Source: Galaxea fascicularis
Lineage: Eukaryota > Cnidaria > Anthozoa > Scleractinia > Euphylliidae
NCBI GenBank assembly: GCA_948470475.1
Contig: OX419335.1
Location: forward strand, 16,501,526-16,565,525
DNA length: 64,000 nt
Direction of reading: 5' to 3'
In this document: positions 35,501 to 50,368 of the stretch, one piece after another
How positions within the stretch are numbered: the stretch's first letter is position 1
Layout: each line of letters begins with the position of its first letter
Made by a program: the position numbers and the translations under genes
The notes under the pieces: generated by a model
The model's input: the letters and a program-made list of their open reading frames with translations, nothing else
Told to the model about the DNA's origin: nothing
The model's database searches: none

Positions 35501-38500
35501 CTTTGGTTTGGCTCGTTTCAGTGCGTTCAGTGACAGTACAGCCTCTCTCGTGTTATCAAGGATAGGAATTTAAGCCGCGTAATATAATAATCTTCATTGT
35601 AGCAAGATGTTGTGTTTCTTTTGCGACTATTCGTCTCTTTATGCTTTCTTTATTATTGTAGCTTCTTAGAGAGCTATACAACACTTGAAATCGAGCGCTA
35701 AAATCCGCTCTAATTACGGTTGTCTTTGTCATCGTTTCGCTCCGCTCTGTAACTGCGGTTATAGTATTTTCCTCCTATTGTTCTATCTTTGTTTTTGTCG
35801 GAAGCAGATTTTATGAAATTACTTCATTTTCATTGGCTAACGATCGACTTTCGGAAAAGCGGTCAAGCGAAACTAATTAGGGGCGTTTTTGAATTTTACA
35901 GCCTCTGCGGGCAGGCGGTTTATTTTTGCTTCCCCGCCCTCCACCCCCTCCGACATTCTCGCATCGCTTTCTCTCCCCAATTCTCCCAGTCTGCAACGAA
36001 ACCAAAATGGCGGGCGGCTAAACACTCGAAAGATGAAAACCACCTGCACTGCAGGCTAGTCAAAATAATGAAATGATAATAGGCCATTTCCGAATTACCT
36101 GAGGCCTCGTTTTCAAAGCGAGTCTTGGTGCTCATCCTTTCATATGCAAATCAATTTTCATTCACACGCAAATTAAACTCATATTCATGTGAATGAAAAT
36201 TGATTTGAGTATGAAAGGATGAGCACCAAGACTCGCTCAAGAGTTGTTATGCATTTCAACAGCTGATGGTCTCCGCTAACCATTAAGTTTCCGGAGCGGG
36301 CAGTGAGAGAAATGCTTAAACCCCCTATACTAAAATTTTGGAATAGAAATGATCATAGAAACGCAACATCACTCCCCGCATGGTGAAAATTGCAAGACTA
36401 ACGCGTTGATGTTATGTTGGTTGTGTAGGATGGTCGAGTGGCGGGCTGGTATGAAGGCCGTGGAACTTCCAATGTTAAATAGTTTTTATGCACTTAAAGT
36501 GAAAAATTATTGTCCTGTTATGCATGTGATATGTGATCTATTTAATAGTTTGTTCCACTTTTGCCAAAAATATTTTATCTCGTGTTTCTTGAACATAACT
36601 GGTTAAAATGACCTGCCAACCAAAGGTATGGTCGGACAAACGGTCGTTTTGGCAAGACGTTAGGGAGTTTACGAAACCACGACGACGATGGGAACGAAAA
36701 CATCATTTGAAAATGAAACTTCCCGTTTTTGTTACTCTTTCGTGATTATTCCAACTTGTTCAGCTTAAAATATGCTGGCGAACTGTCCAGGGTTTGAATT
36801 AGTGTGAACGGTGTTGAAGTAAAGAAAAAGAAAGAATATTTTGCTGTCATGCAGTCACGTTCCGGTAAAAACATAAAATTGGGTCGTTTCGCGTTGTTGT
36901 TTTGCAGAGGACGGCAAAGAAATGTACAAAACTGTAAAACGCACGTGCAGAGCGATTGTTTTTGCTCATTAAACCTGTTGTTTTGTGGCGTTCTCGTTGC
37001 TGTTGCCGTCCTAGTGTCTAAAACTAAGGAGTTTAATTAATGACTACGGCTACGTCAAAGAAAACGTCGCTTGAAAATATAACTTTGCGGTATCGCAAGT
37101 ATTTTGCGATTATTCTATCCCGTTCAAGTTGTACAATATGGGCGAAGTGTTATATAACTGGATTAGAACGAACAGTCTTGAAGATTCAGTGTTGCGTGCT
37201 CACGTTGTCGTGAAACCTTTAAATTTGGCCAGTTCACGTAGATGTTTTGCAGAGTACGGCATAGAAATGCACAAAATGGATCCCGCACGTGCAGCACGAT
37301 TGTTCTTAGTCATTAGCCCCATTGTTTTGTGGCAATAGGGAGTTTTAGCAACTAGGACGGCAACGGCAACGAGAACGCCACAAAACAATAGGCTTACTGA
37401 GCAAAAACAATCGCTTTGCACGTGCGTTTTACAGTTTTGTACATTTCTTTGCCGTCCTCTGCAAAACAACAACGTGAAATGACCAAGTTTTATGTTTTCT
37501 TGACAACGTGAGCGCATGACGGCAAAGTTTTCTTTCTTTTTCCTTGCTTTAACGCCGTTTATAGTAATTTAGTTTCTGGACAGTTCGTCAGCATTTTGCA
37601 AGTTAAACAAATTTCAATAATTTCGAAAGCGTCACAGAAACGAGAAGTTATATTTTGAAATGACGTTTTCGTTGCCGTCGCCGTCGTAGAATCTTAAACT
37701 CCCTATTTTTTAAACTCCCAATTGTCCGTTGACCGCGGCCGTTATTTTGACCCCTGCTTAAACCATACACTGAAGGCAGCCCGAAGCATAACAACGTAGG
37801 GCCACGCAAATCTCCAATTCCAGAGGAACAGGCTGTGTGGATCTTTCCAAGGTTCAGCTAAACTGCAGAATACCCGGTCACTTATTTGCAATTTTACCTC
37901 GGGGAAAAACGATATTTGTGACTCAAACTCTATTCGGTTTTGGAACAGGGTTAGCATGACAGTGATACTTATATAATTAATGTATGAGGCTGTGTGGAAA
38001 TCTTTTCAACGATACGACTGCCCTCATCTGACTAAATTTTAGGTGGTCAAATTTGATCTCCTAAATATAGGAGAAATTTTAAGACGTCTTAGTCAAAATG
38101 GAGGTCGTCGTGATTACGCCTGATCTCGTAAATCTTAGGTCCTTAGGGCTTAGAGAGCTTTCGTGATTCCGGCCCCAGGTGTCCAACAACATACAACTTT
38201 GTAAAAAATTTTAAGGCTAGTTTCCATATGGTCGCTACGATTGCTGCGATCGCTGAAAAAAAAGTTCAGTGATCGTAGGGATCATATGGAAACCAGCCTT
38301 CAGTTTTAACAACGCGTGCTTAAGCACAGTAGTATATTGCAGTCTAAAGTTCAAAAAGCGTAAACTTAAATTGAGCATAAAATCAATGACAGTAGTAGAA
38401 AAACTGTGATAGTAAACTTTGTTTCGTTGCAATTTGGATGAAGCTGTCGTCGATATTACTTGACACAACCGTGTTACCGTCGCTTTCGGTGAGAATGGAA

Positions 38501-41500
38501 CTAGGCTCAGAAGTCCGTTTTGATCAGCTCCGAAAATTTTTTCCGAGTCGACATTCAGTTGTCTTAAATTACATCAGCAAAACCCTTTTTCGGAATGACT
38601 GTGACATCAACTCGTGTATCTGTTTTGAAGTTTACAGCAGCTTTTTCGATGATCAAATTATTACAGCAGTTTTCCGCCATTTCGATAAAATTTCTCAGAT
38701 CGACACCTTGTGTCAACCAAACATATTACAGAAAACGCAGCCAAACCTCTTTTAAGTGGACAGTTGCAAGACCAAGCGTTGGTGTCACATATTGTAGAAT
38801 GCCTGTGGTGAAATAGCTGGAGCTACTGGTTTGTGTCTGCGTATGATGGGTGTTGTGGAGGCTTGTATGAGTGACTGTACTTCTATATACAGTGCATTAT
38901 TTGAGCGTGGTTAGTTTTCGTAACTTATCATGCTGGATTATGGAAGTCGAGGCCCTCATCCCCACCACAGATTGCAAGAGAATGGCAGGTACATATTTTG
39001 TTCTCTCTTAAATCTTTTGTGTTTTTATCCTCAGGTTTTACACGCGCTTCTTTGGTCGCGATGGTACTGCAAGCAAATCTTTGTGTCATTACGCACTGAC
39101 GCATTATGCTGCATGGGAAAACAAAATAGATGCCTGGCAAAAGCCGATTTTACAAAATGAGTAAGTTTATCAGACATTTGAACGAAAATTGACTACTTCT
39201 TAAACATAAAAAAAATTCTTTAAAGCATTGTCACAATCAAGTGGTTGTTTTTGTATTAACAAAACGAGCAATATTATGGATGGTCATATCAGCCTCGCGT
39301 GCGATGTTTTCAATTTCCTCGCCAAATGAGTGGCAACTAGTTGGCAATTGCTTTCTGTTGGTCATGTTAACTTAGGTTATCATATCTGGTTTAATATGTT
39401 CCAGCTCATTGCCATCTTGGTACAAGTCAGCGCTCTTCAATGAGCTGTACTTTGTTGCTGATGGAGGGACCGTTTGGTTGGATATCTCAAGTGGCACAGA
39501 TTATAACGAGAGCACTATCCCTGAGATTGTCAAGGAATATGGTAGATTTGCATATTTAGAAGGTATTGTAGATCATTCATTCATCCACAAATGGCAAGAA
39601 AAACAACCTTAACAACTGAGTCGTCACTGATAAAACTACTACGTGAAGTGCAGTCACGAAAGTGACCTCACTGGATTCGAGGTGAAGTCAATCACAGTGC
39701 CAGATTCATAGTCAAGGTCATTGTTGATCTTGGAAACTTTAAACTTGGGAAAGAAGGACAAGGCAGTATTGAGAGGATCGATGTGGTCAGTGTTCTGTTG
39801 TTCTTTGACTCACTGGCATTATGTGGACTGGCGTTGTTGTCGGTCGGCCGGCCGGTCCTGTGAGGTCCCCCGCAAGCACTCATTCACCCCTACCCCTCCT
39901 CCCAAACTGCTTACTGCTGCTGCTGTTTGAAAGTCTGGACTGTGTTCCCAAGCAGTCCATGCTAAAATCGTAAATACTTTTGACAGTTTGGTTCGACCAA
40001 TGTATTGAAAGATATACCTCTATATAAAGTAATGTTTTTTACCCTTCAGCTAGATGTTACTTTGTTTTACTCGCAGGACATGAATACAGAATGTACAACA
40101 CCTATGACGTGCACTTCTACGCATCGTTTGCACTTGCTTTACTTTGGCCAAAGTTACAGCTTAGTGTTCAGTATGACATAGGTTTGTACTGGCTTATGGT
40201 GTAACACACTATCTAATCAGACTGTCTTTCTAAAAAATGGGTTTTCGTGAAGGTGAATTACCGGCATATCTGGCAGGGTGGGGTGAAGAAGCGTTTACCA
40301 AAGCAAGATTTATGAGAGAGCGGAAATAGGAATCACGCTTAAGAGTCTGCCCCGTCGTATTAATGCAGTCGTATTCAATGTCGAGGTCAGAACAATTTGG
40401 GCACTTTGCATTTAGATAAGGAACCTTTCCCGAAATATGACCATTCTTCATTATTTAAAAACTGATCTCAGTCCTAAGCTGTTTTGGGCATGTAGTAAAC
40501 TTTGGCTTTCTGGGGTGTTATTTTGATATCGTGATGTAATGTATTTCAATCTGCAGCTCAAGCTGTGAACAAGGGTGACACTCAAGTCATGCTAACCATG
40601 ATGAATGGAAGGAATTGTCTTAGGAAGGTTCCTGGCTGTGTACCACATGATGTAGGGGATCCAGGTTAGTTTACAAACGGAGTAAATTTGTAACTAGATT
40701 TGTTACAAAAGTGTAACGGGTTGCGCACATTTTTGAATCAGTTATAATCCAGATTGCCGTCCAAACCTCAGAAACGTATCTAACCTTAATATTCTTAAAG
40801 TGTTTTAATGTTACGATCCAGCCTAATCTGGCTTTCTAAGTGTATCGTATGTTTTTTTCATTTTCTCTGTGGTAATTGCTATGATTGTACATTGAACTCG
40901 CTATCTCTTTTCTGACTGGCCGAAAGCCTACAGTGAATTTTCGAAACCAGATTATACAATAATCATGTCAATAATCATTACACTCAACGTCACTGGAAGA
41001 GAAAAAGACATATTGGCCATTCCGGAGTTGGGCAGGGAACTGGGGCGAGTTTCAAATTTGAAGTAATCGATAAATTGACACCATCACATGAAAGATACCG
41101 TCGAGTTTGGTCGTTTGACCAAGTTTGATTCTTTTAGGTTGAACAAAGTCCAAGATATGGACTTTAAAACATCGTTCAAAAATTGTGAAAGCGTTCCCCA
41201 ATACCATACAAACTCTGTACTTTTTCTTTTTACGATTTTTGTGATATTCTGAAAAATGGGCAAACACATTGATTTTCACCTCAGTTATTTCCAAATAGTA
41301 GGTGGATGATGGGATTTTATACTTGTAAGAAAACTGAATAATATTTTTAAGAGTTTATATGGTTTTGGGGGACGCAGCTTCAAAATTAGACGTTTGTATG
41401 GATTTTGAACCATGATTTGAAGTCCAACCTCTGTTCAACCTAAAAGAATCAAACTTGGTCAAACGACCACACTCGACGGTGTCTTTCATGTGATGGTGTC

Positions 41501-44500
41501 AATTTGTCGATTGCTTAAAAATTGATACTCGCCCCAGTTTCCTGCGCAACTCCGGAATGGCCAATATAATTGTAATAAAGTGATAATGTGATATGCATAT
41601 GGGGATCAGGAATGGCGTAGTGGTGAGCGCTCGCCTCTCAACTAACTATGCCCTTTTTATGCTCCCATCAATATACTATGACCCTTTTTATGGTTTTTTA
41701 CCCTCTTTGCTATAACCCTTTTTATGCTTCCACCGAAGTGGCCCGGGTTCGATTCACTGATCCGGCGCCTCATGTGGGCTGAGTTTGTTGGTTCTCTTCC
41801 TTGCTCCAAGAGGTTTTTCTCTGGGTACTCCGGTTTTCCCCTCTCTCCCCAAAAATGTAATGTGACAACGATGTGTTTATAATTAGAAGTTTCAGTACTA
41901 AATAAAGTTTGTCTACCTTTCATTAATAATGATGTGACAATAATGCGCGTATAATAAGAAGTTCAAAAGTTTCAGTACGGAGCAAAGTAATGGTTTATAA
42001 CATTCTTTGTGTGGAAGAGTCCGAATCAACATTAGTAAATAATTCCAGAAAGAATGCCCGTTCGCAGTTGGACTTTCATTATTCGACTATATATGGGTCA
42101 CATTGGAAACTCACAACTAACAACTCCTACATAATCAACTAACTTTAAGCTTGGACCATTCAGTTTAGCTTTTCAGCTAAATACCTAGGTTTAAACATGT
42201 TTGGGTATGTGGACCGTGGGGGATACTTCAAGTCATCACTCAATTAGCAATCCCCAAAAATACCTACACGATGACCCTGAACCTCAATTGAAGACCCTGG
42301 CAGAAAGACTACACGAAGAGGGAGAAACCACATGCCTACAGTGAGAACTTACACAGACACTGTACGGGGATGACACTCTAACAAGGCCTGTTTCGGGAGA
42401 AAACATATTCTTCCGGGAATCTGGAGATTTTTCCCGGAATCGGGAGACTCGGGAAATTTCCTAGGAAATATGACACAGTTCTGGGACATTACCGAAATAA
42501 AAAGCGAAGTTTGACACTTTTACAAGAGTGTCATCGCAAAAAATCGGGAGGATCTTCCAAATTTCCGGGTGAACTCAAAGTTATACATCCCTCCGTGACA
42601 CTCAATCAAGTAGATAACACAATAAAAAACTTTCAAAACATGTGTAGGCTAACCTAGCGTGAAAGACCTTAGATCACAAGAGTAGGACAAGAGTAACCAA
42701 ACTGACACAAAATTCGCCCATCACTGAATAAATAGCCTGTGTATGGCCGATTTTTTGGAGAAGAAAGGGCGGCTGTATACAGGCTATGAATAAACGATAT
42801 TTAACTTCATAACATGTTGGTGGTGGTTGATTTTCAGCTGAGGAGCCCTGGGAGAAAGTGAATGCCTACACCATTCACGACACAGCACAATGGAAAGATC
42901 TGAATCTCAAGTTTGTTCTACAGGTATGGTTCAGTTGGAAGCAATTTTGATTTCCTGAGTTAACAGCTGGCTAATCCATGTTTAAACCTGACGTTTCCAA
43001 GGTATACAGAGACTACATGGCGACAGAGGACATCCAATTTTTACAAGACATGTGGCCTATTGCTAAGGTAGTTCAACTGCATTGTTAGTCAAGATTAAAT
43101 ATGTTCAGTGTAACGAAAACGATGCATTAGAATGCGTCTGATTGAAAGAAGACGGCGTACATTGAAAAGACCTCTACTATTAAACACTACTGACCTTAAT
43201 CATCATTGACTAGTGGCGTGTTAACAGCCGACAGCCGAGTTGGTCAAAGTAGTGGATCAATAAGAGTAACCACAAGACATTTTTCTTTGTCGAATCAGTG
43301 TAATTGTTTTCTTTGTTAGACGGTGATGAGTAAGACGCTGTTGTATGACATTGATGGCGATGGATTGATAGAAAACTCAGGATTTGCTGATCAAACATAT
43401 GATGCATGGCCAGTCTCAGGACCAAGGTACTGCAATAAAACGTCCGTTGATATTTAGAATTGAACACGAGTCAAAAGTGAAAAGCGCCTTGTATAAACAT
43501 GTATAAAAGACTCTTGCTGACTAAGTACTAACTTCTGGCCGGTCTCAACAAACCCCAAAACCTGTAGCGTAGAGCGGTTTCCAATTGATTGCCGGAAGTT
43601 TTTCGATCATTTGCCATAACAACGCACGCGCGAGCTTGTGTTATCTGTCACAAACATTTCAGCTGTTCAATAATAACACCAGTCATCACTCTATCATTTG
43701 CATACAATTAAGAGTTCCTTTGGTTGAAAATACGCCACAAGAAAAGGAAACAAGCGATAAAAAAACGTGCCGGCTAAATTACAAATCGACGACCATCATT
43801 GTTATTTTTGTGCACGAATTGTTTAGTTGTGGGAAAGGTGCTTACACTTGCTTTAAAGTAGCTTTTTCGTGTAGTTTTTTTCCCGTATAATTTGTACAGA
43901 AACCTACCCTTCTCGACCTTTTGTTATTTAGGTAGTTCCCTTGTTTTGCACTGCGCATAACATTGCGACGTGAAAGTCTGCCAGGTTTGACTTGACGACT
44001 TCTTTGATCACTCCTGTAGTTCCCTTCACCGTATATGACTTGATGCAAAGAATAAATAAGCGCAAATAGCAGAAAAATGCGACTCGTGCGTGTGGTCGGC
44101 CATTTTAGAACTCGTCCCGGTCCCCTCGCGGAAAATGATCTTTCCCTTTGTCGTCGTGTTGCAAAGAAACGAGCAAGGTGCCCCCCCCCCCGTTTTTTTA
44201 TTGGTGTTATTTACTCGTAATAGGTACACGACAACATATTTTAAGAAGAAAAACAGTTGGGTAGTAGATTCAACATCGGGCAATTTCAAATCACTTTACT
44301 GAAATATTATAGCCCAGAAAGACGACTAGGCCCTAGGTTTCAGTTATATTCGTAGTTTTTGCTCAGTAAGAATAATTTTGTCCGGTTGATCAAGTTTCGA
44401 ACATTTCTCGCGCAACTCAGCAAAAACACTTAGGATAACGGGCACGCAGGGCGAAAACAACAACGGTGAACCCATCTTAGTTTTCCTTTTTTCAACGTCC

Positions 44501-47500
44501 ATGGCTATCAATTGTGCCAAGTTAAAAAAAATCTCGATAGTATATCCTTTTCAAGGGAATTACCTTAAAATGGCACGAATAAGACGGTCACGTACGGTAA
44601 CTGTTGTGTACCATTTTTGTACGAAAACCGCTTGTCAAAAATACTTTTTTTCGAATCATTTCCCAAAAAAACGGTCAAGTGGTGAATCTCAAAAATCCGG
44701 ATTTAGATTTCATCTGAATAATCCATGATTCGTTTTGGATTTCACCAAATAAACGCAAAATCCATTTTTGGATTGAGAAATCCGGACTTCGATTTTCCCA
44801 TTTTCGAGCGCCTGGTGCTGGATTCTTATGTTTGCTTCGAATTCTGATTGGTTCATTGCAACGTTCGTATTTTTGTGATTGGTCAGAGTTAATGCATTGG
44901 TTTTAGTTTTACGTTGAATTGATAACTGCTCTGATGGACATCACGAATTAACTGATGGAAAAGGTGCCAGCATTTTTTAGCGCGAGAAACATGCTTCCGT
45001 TGTCAAGGTCTGGAAATTGTCATAGCTTAGTTCGGAGTATGCATGGGGTTATCATGATTATCTGAGATAACGATACGAAATGACAGTGTCTGATGTGATT
45101 GATTAGAGGACAGTGCAGCAGAACAAACGCAACTAAGCCAACAACAAAATGTTGTTAAGAGAACTTGATGTTGGAGGTAACCACCTACCGGCACTCTCAA
45201 ACACTGACGTCCTCGACTCAACTCCCTGTCGAATTGAGACTTTTATCAGTGATTATTTCCTTTGTGGAAAACTCGTCCTTAGCTGTCGTACAAACGAGGT
45301 TGACTGCTTGAGGTATTGCCGGTTACGAAGCTGTGATCGAGGTCAACAAGGGTCTGTATTGAAAATATTTCTTTATTTGCAGTGCTTATTGTGGCGGTCT
45401 GTGGCTGGCGTCTCTGCGAGTCATGCAGGAAATTGCCACTATTTTAGGATTCCCAGACGAGGCAACTAAATACCTGAAGATCCTTCACAATGGGAAGAAG
45501 GCTTATCACTCTCTTCTTTGGAATGGTAAAATGTTACTCAAGTTTTGATATTATATAGCGGAACCAAATTCAAGGTTTTATGTAGAACTTGAGCACATAA
45601 AACTGAAGTGTTCGTTTTCGAAACCAATTCTTTCATTCGTTGGCACCCTTCTTGTTGTCTCCCATTATCTTTTTCCTCCGCTGCATAATTATGTATTTGG
45701 TGAATTATTGTTTAGGATCCTACTATAACTACGATAACAGCACTAGTAAGTACAGTAACACTATCATGGCGGATCAGATGGCCGGTCAATGGTATCTGAA
45801 GGCTTGTGGTCTTGGACAGTCACCCGCTGACCAGGTTAGAAAGTTGTGTTGATTGCTTTTCCAATGAGCTGGGTTTCGGCAGGCAAACTGTCCTTTAAAA
45901 TCTTCTACGCAGCAATAAAAATTGCTCTTTTCCCCTAAACTAATCAGTTGTTTTCCTCCAATGTCACTACACTTATGATATCGTTGTGCAAATGGCGATG
46001 TTTAAGTTTCTGGATACACAAAATTGCACTGACTTGGTAAAGAACAATCATGTGGCCGAGTGTAGTGCTGAGGACTGATGACTTTTTGGAGATGACTTAC
46101 TCTCGTTTCGACAACCTAATCGAAAGTCATCATCAGGGTCAAGTGCCTCTGAGTCTTATTCTTGACTTAAATGATGACTTCCGCTCAGGTTGTCGAAACG
46201 TCGCTTGATGTCATCTCACTCACTCGGACGGTCTTACTACTAAGTGCCGGGTTCACACCATTCTCCGTATGATATTACTTGATTAAAAGATTATTTCCGA
46301 CATTTATTTCCTTTCAAGGGAACTATCTGTATGAATTTGACATTTTGTTGTTGTTGTGTTTTTCAGGTGTTTCCAAGAGAAAATGTATTGAGCGCCTTGT
46401 CAACAGTTTATAAATACAATGTGCTTCAGTTTCAAGATGGGACAATGGGCGCAGTGAACGGCATGAGACCAAATGGACAGGTGCGACCAATAGTACAGTT
46501 ACCATAGTCATGTTGAAGTCGAACATTTGTCCTTACCCTTGTAAGCCTGTTAATCGGCATATTCTACCTTACTCATAAGCATTCATGGATGCGCGAGGCT
46601 TCGTCCGTACATGTTCGGTGTGTTATTTACCTTCTCACCAGACCACAAATGGTGATGAGGTGTGGTCATTCGATGGTGGTTTCTATGTTCGTTTCTTTTG
46701 TATTTTTGGAAGCATAACATAACTCTAACAGGAATGAAGCTTGTACATGTAAAAATCAACAGTTTGCCACGGTTTTACTACATGCCTTAGAACATTGTGT
46801 GGACTTTGGATTAACGGCGCTTGACCTGAAGTAGAACTTAATCTAGAGCTGCTGTATTATACAGTTAATGCCACAGAAAATAAGACTATTTACTATTCAA
46901 CACGTTGTGGCATGTCCATATTTGGTCATGGCACGCTCAGTATTCGTGGTGCGTACACAGCAGATGTCTTATGATACACGTAATTTTGCGTGTCGCGTAG
47001 AAAAATGGCGGTTTTTCCAGCTTTTCTGCAGTTAACTCGGTGAATTGCGCTTTGTAATCAGTGTGTTGAATAAACAAACAATTGCCCTACTCAGTCTTGC
47101 GGAATATCATCTGATTTTAGCCAACTCGGCCTACCGCCTCGTCAGCTGAGTATCAGGGGATATTCCGCGCGATGTCGCGGGATAAGACCTGTGTTGAACG
47201 TCGTATTTCACATGTGCCAAATCTAACTCGTATTTGGGTTGACTATGGCAAGCCGATTGTAGAATATTCGATAATTTGATATATATTCAATTCAGTATTT
47301 ATATTTATGTAATATTTTTTATTTGTTGAATGTAATGTTTATATTTATTATATCTCTTAGTTAGTACGCGCGCTATGATTGGTCAACTAACTTTGAAAGT
47401 TTCCTTTCCCGCGCGCCCGATTAATGTCAGTGATATAATAAATATCTTATACTAACCTCGTTTTCTCGGTCCGTACTGTAAGTTACGGATCCTCGTTTTT

Positions 47501-50190
47501 TTCCCGTTGATTTATAGCCGAACGGGAGAGAACTCGGTCCGTAACTTACAATTTATGGAATATCTTTTAAATCCATTTAACTTAACATGTCTATATTTAT
47601 TTAATTTAATCGCTCTATATCTATTTAATTTAATCCGTGTATATACATTCAGTTCAATCCGTCAAAATATTCCTTTAATCTCGGGGACTGGGTCAAGCCA
47701 TCGGATCAGAAGGATAAGGGCCTGGAAACGATAAGCGTTTTCACGTGCATGCTTTTGTCTGCCATTACAAGAAGTGCGTGCAGTACAAACAGGCGATGAA
47801 TGACAAAATATCCTAGACTTCCACCAGACTTTATTCTTGACGTTCTCCCTACAGATTTAAGACTTTCCGGCCGATTTGATTGATTTTCCGACTTATCTTC
47901 CAACTGAATATCTTCCGAAATCTACAACAACATCAGATGTCAATCAAGACATAGTGCTCCTATTGGGTAACTAGACAAGAGTACAAAATCACGTGCGAGG
48001 AACGAAATCTATTTCTGACAAAGGGGTATGGTTACACTTGGTGAACAAGACAACGAGGTTCAGGTCAGAGAAAAGATCGCATCATCCCTGAATATTATCA
48101 GACCGAACGATTTTGAATTCGGATTTTGAAAAGAAAATGAATGGCCAAAGGTTTCTATCACGATTTACAGCGGATTCAGGTTGAGCGTATGGTATCAAGA
48201 GCAGATCAAGTACAGTTTTTTGAGTTACATCTTATTAACATTATTCTTCTCGAAAAGCCATCTATGCATCCGTGAATAACAATTTTCCAGCGTATCTAAG
48301 CATAATGTCCATCTAAGTGCTACAGGGAACAACAACGCCCCATCGTAATGCAGTATTCTGTGGATCCACTCTTGCCAAGCTTTCTCTTATCCTTTTTCTT
48401 TAAATTATTAAGCCAAGTGCTTTGATGTAACCTCCAACATAGCCCTGTCCAGTAGTTTGTCCATGATCTGAAATGAAGCTTCTTACGATCTCGTCTAGTT
48501 CCTCGTCAGACGAACGATGAAACCCTGTCATGTTTTGCAAACCATATTCTTCTACTCTTCGGCTGTGAATCGTCCACCTTGAGACACCCAACATTTCTCC
48601 AATCTTAATCCAACTGAATCCCAATTCGCGCAATTCTTCCAACATCTCAGCAGGAATGTCAAAACATGGTATTCCAGGAGTTTCTTCTTCCTCTTTTCCT
48701 GGGGCACAACAGTTTCTGGAGTGACAGGTTTAATTGCGATGTGATGATTTAAAGATGATAACACATCCACGAAAGCTGTTGCAAGTGAATCCAGCTCGTC
48801 TTTGTCACTTGTTCCAATATCACGACAATCTCTTATCGATCTAAGCAGCCTGATCTATAACTTCAGCATGCGCTTCGGCAGCTACTTTGCCCACATCATT
48901 TTCGCAAATATATTCCGTTTTTTCTAAAACTGAGGCTAAAAACGCCGGAAGGTCTCTTCCAACGTCAAAACCTTCCTCGTCCGCCATATTGTATTTGCAA
49001 TAATTCTTTCCCAGGCCCTTATCTTTCTAATCCGATGGGTTGACCCAGTCCCCGAGATTGAATGAAGATACACGGATAAATATTACATTGAACAAATAAA
49101 AAAATATTTCATAAATGTAAATACTGAATTGAATATATATCAAAATATTGAATATTGCTACAATCGGCTTGCCGTAGTTGACCCAAATGATTAAATTCAA
49201 CAGTGGTTTTAGACGTCGAACTCAATTCATCGGCCTATTAAAAACAGTCACGGAATGTACAATTCCAATTTTAATCACAGAAAACAAAAATATGAGGCGA
49301 GGAAATACAATGAGCAGTATAGAAAATAAAACAAATAAGCTAGATAAGTTAATTTTCCAATTTGGTGATACTGAAAATTCAGTTTTCTAAAGAGTTTGAC
49401 AATTTGCCTTGTTTTGAATTACGGTGAGGAAACCAAGATTTTTCCGCGCTTTATTCTAACCGACTCGACGGATCGAGTTTCATGCATACGGTCGCGCGTT
49501 AATTGACTGTAAGCTAATGAAAAATGTTTATAATACGTTATCATATTTCGACGTATGAAACAACTGTCGAACTTCTGTCAAGTATTCGACTCGCTCAGTC
49601 GAAGATGCGGCAAAAATCGAATTCAAATCAAGTCTGTCGAATTTTTTTAATGGTTTTAAACGTCGAACTTCTCACGCATTTAATTCCTGAATTAAATTCT
49701 GCACGTTAAATGTGACGTTTAAAACGGACCTAATTGTTAAATAATAAACTTCTTCTGGCCAACTGATAAGTCGCTGAGGACTATTTTAAGACCGTAGGCT
49801 TCTATTATCGCTGTACCTTCGTTTAGCTGGCTTGTCACGTATACATAATTTTTTTTTTGCCTGCCACCACCCTTGTTTTCATTGTGAGGAATCCAGAGAG
49901 CCAGGAAAGGTGTTAGGGTCGTTATAGCTGGCCGTAGCGTCGAAGTTACGCCATTTTGAATCTTGAGTGGGGTGTAGGTAGGAGGTCATCATTAGACAAT
50001 CTAAGGTAAAACCTGTTAGAGCTGGTGAAAACGCGGTGGTTAAGTTTTTCCATTTTCCATCGGAAGATCCTGTAAGTTGGTGGTTGGAAGCTTGTTTGAT
50101 CTTGTTTGCATTGGTACATGGTCAGCTTTTCGTAAGACAAGAAACTTTAGCCGGCATAGTCTGTCCCCAGCCTGCAGGTGGATAAAAGGG

Positions 50191-50226
<36 letters not shown>

Positions 50227-50328
50227 TAATCCAGAGATGACGAAGGGCTAACGCTCGAAACGTCAGCTTTTAGAATCCGATTCGCTCTGACGAATGGCTA
50301 ACGCTCGAAACGTCAGCTTTTAGAATCC

Positions 50329-50368
<40 letters not shown>

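Noticed and set aside
36804..37040. Coding ORFs at 36804-37040, 37200-37517 and 6140-6322
   Set aside because: The similar peptides in these ORFs come from repeated copies of the same MITE, not from a gene family.
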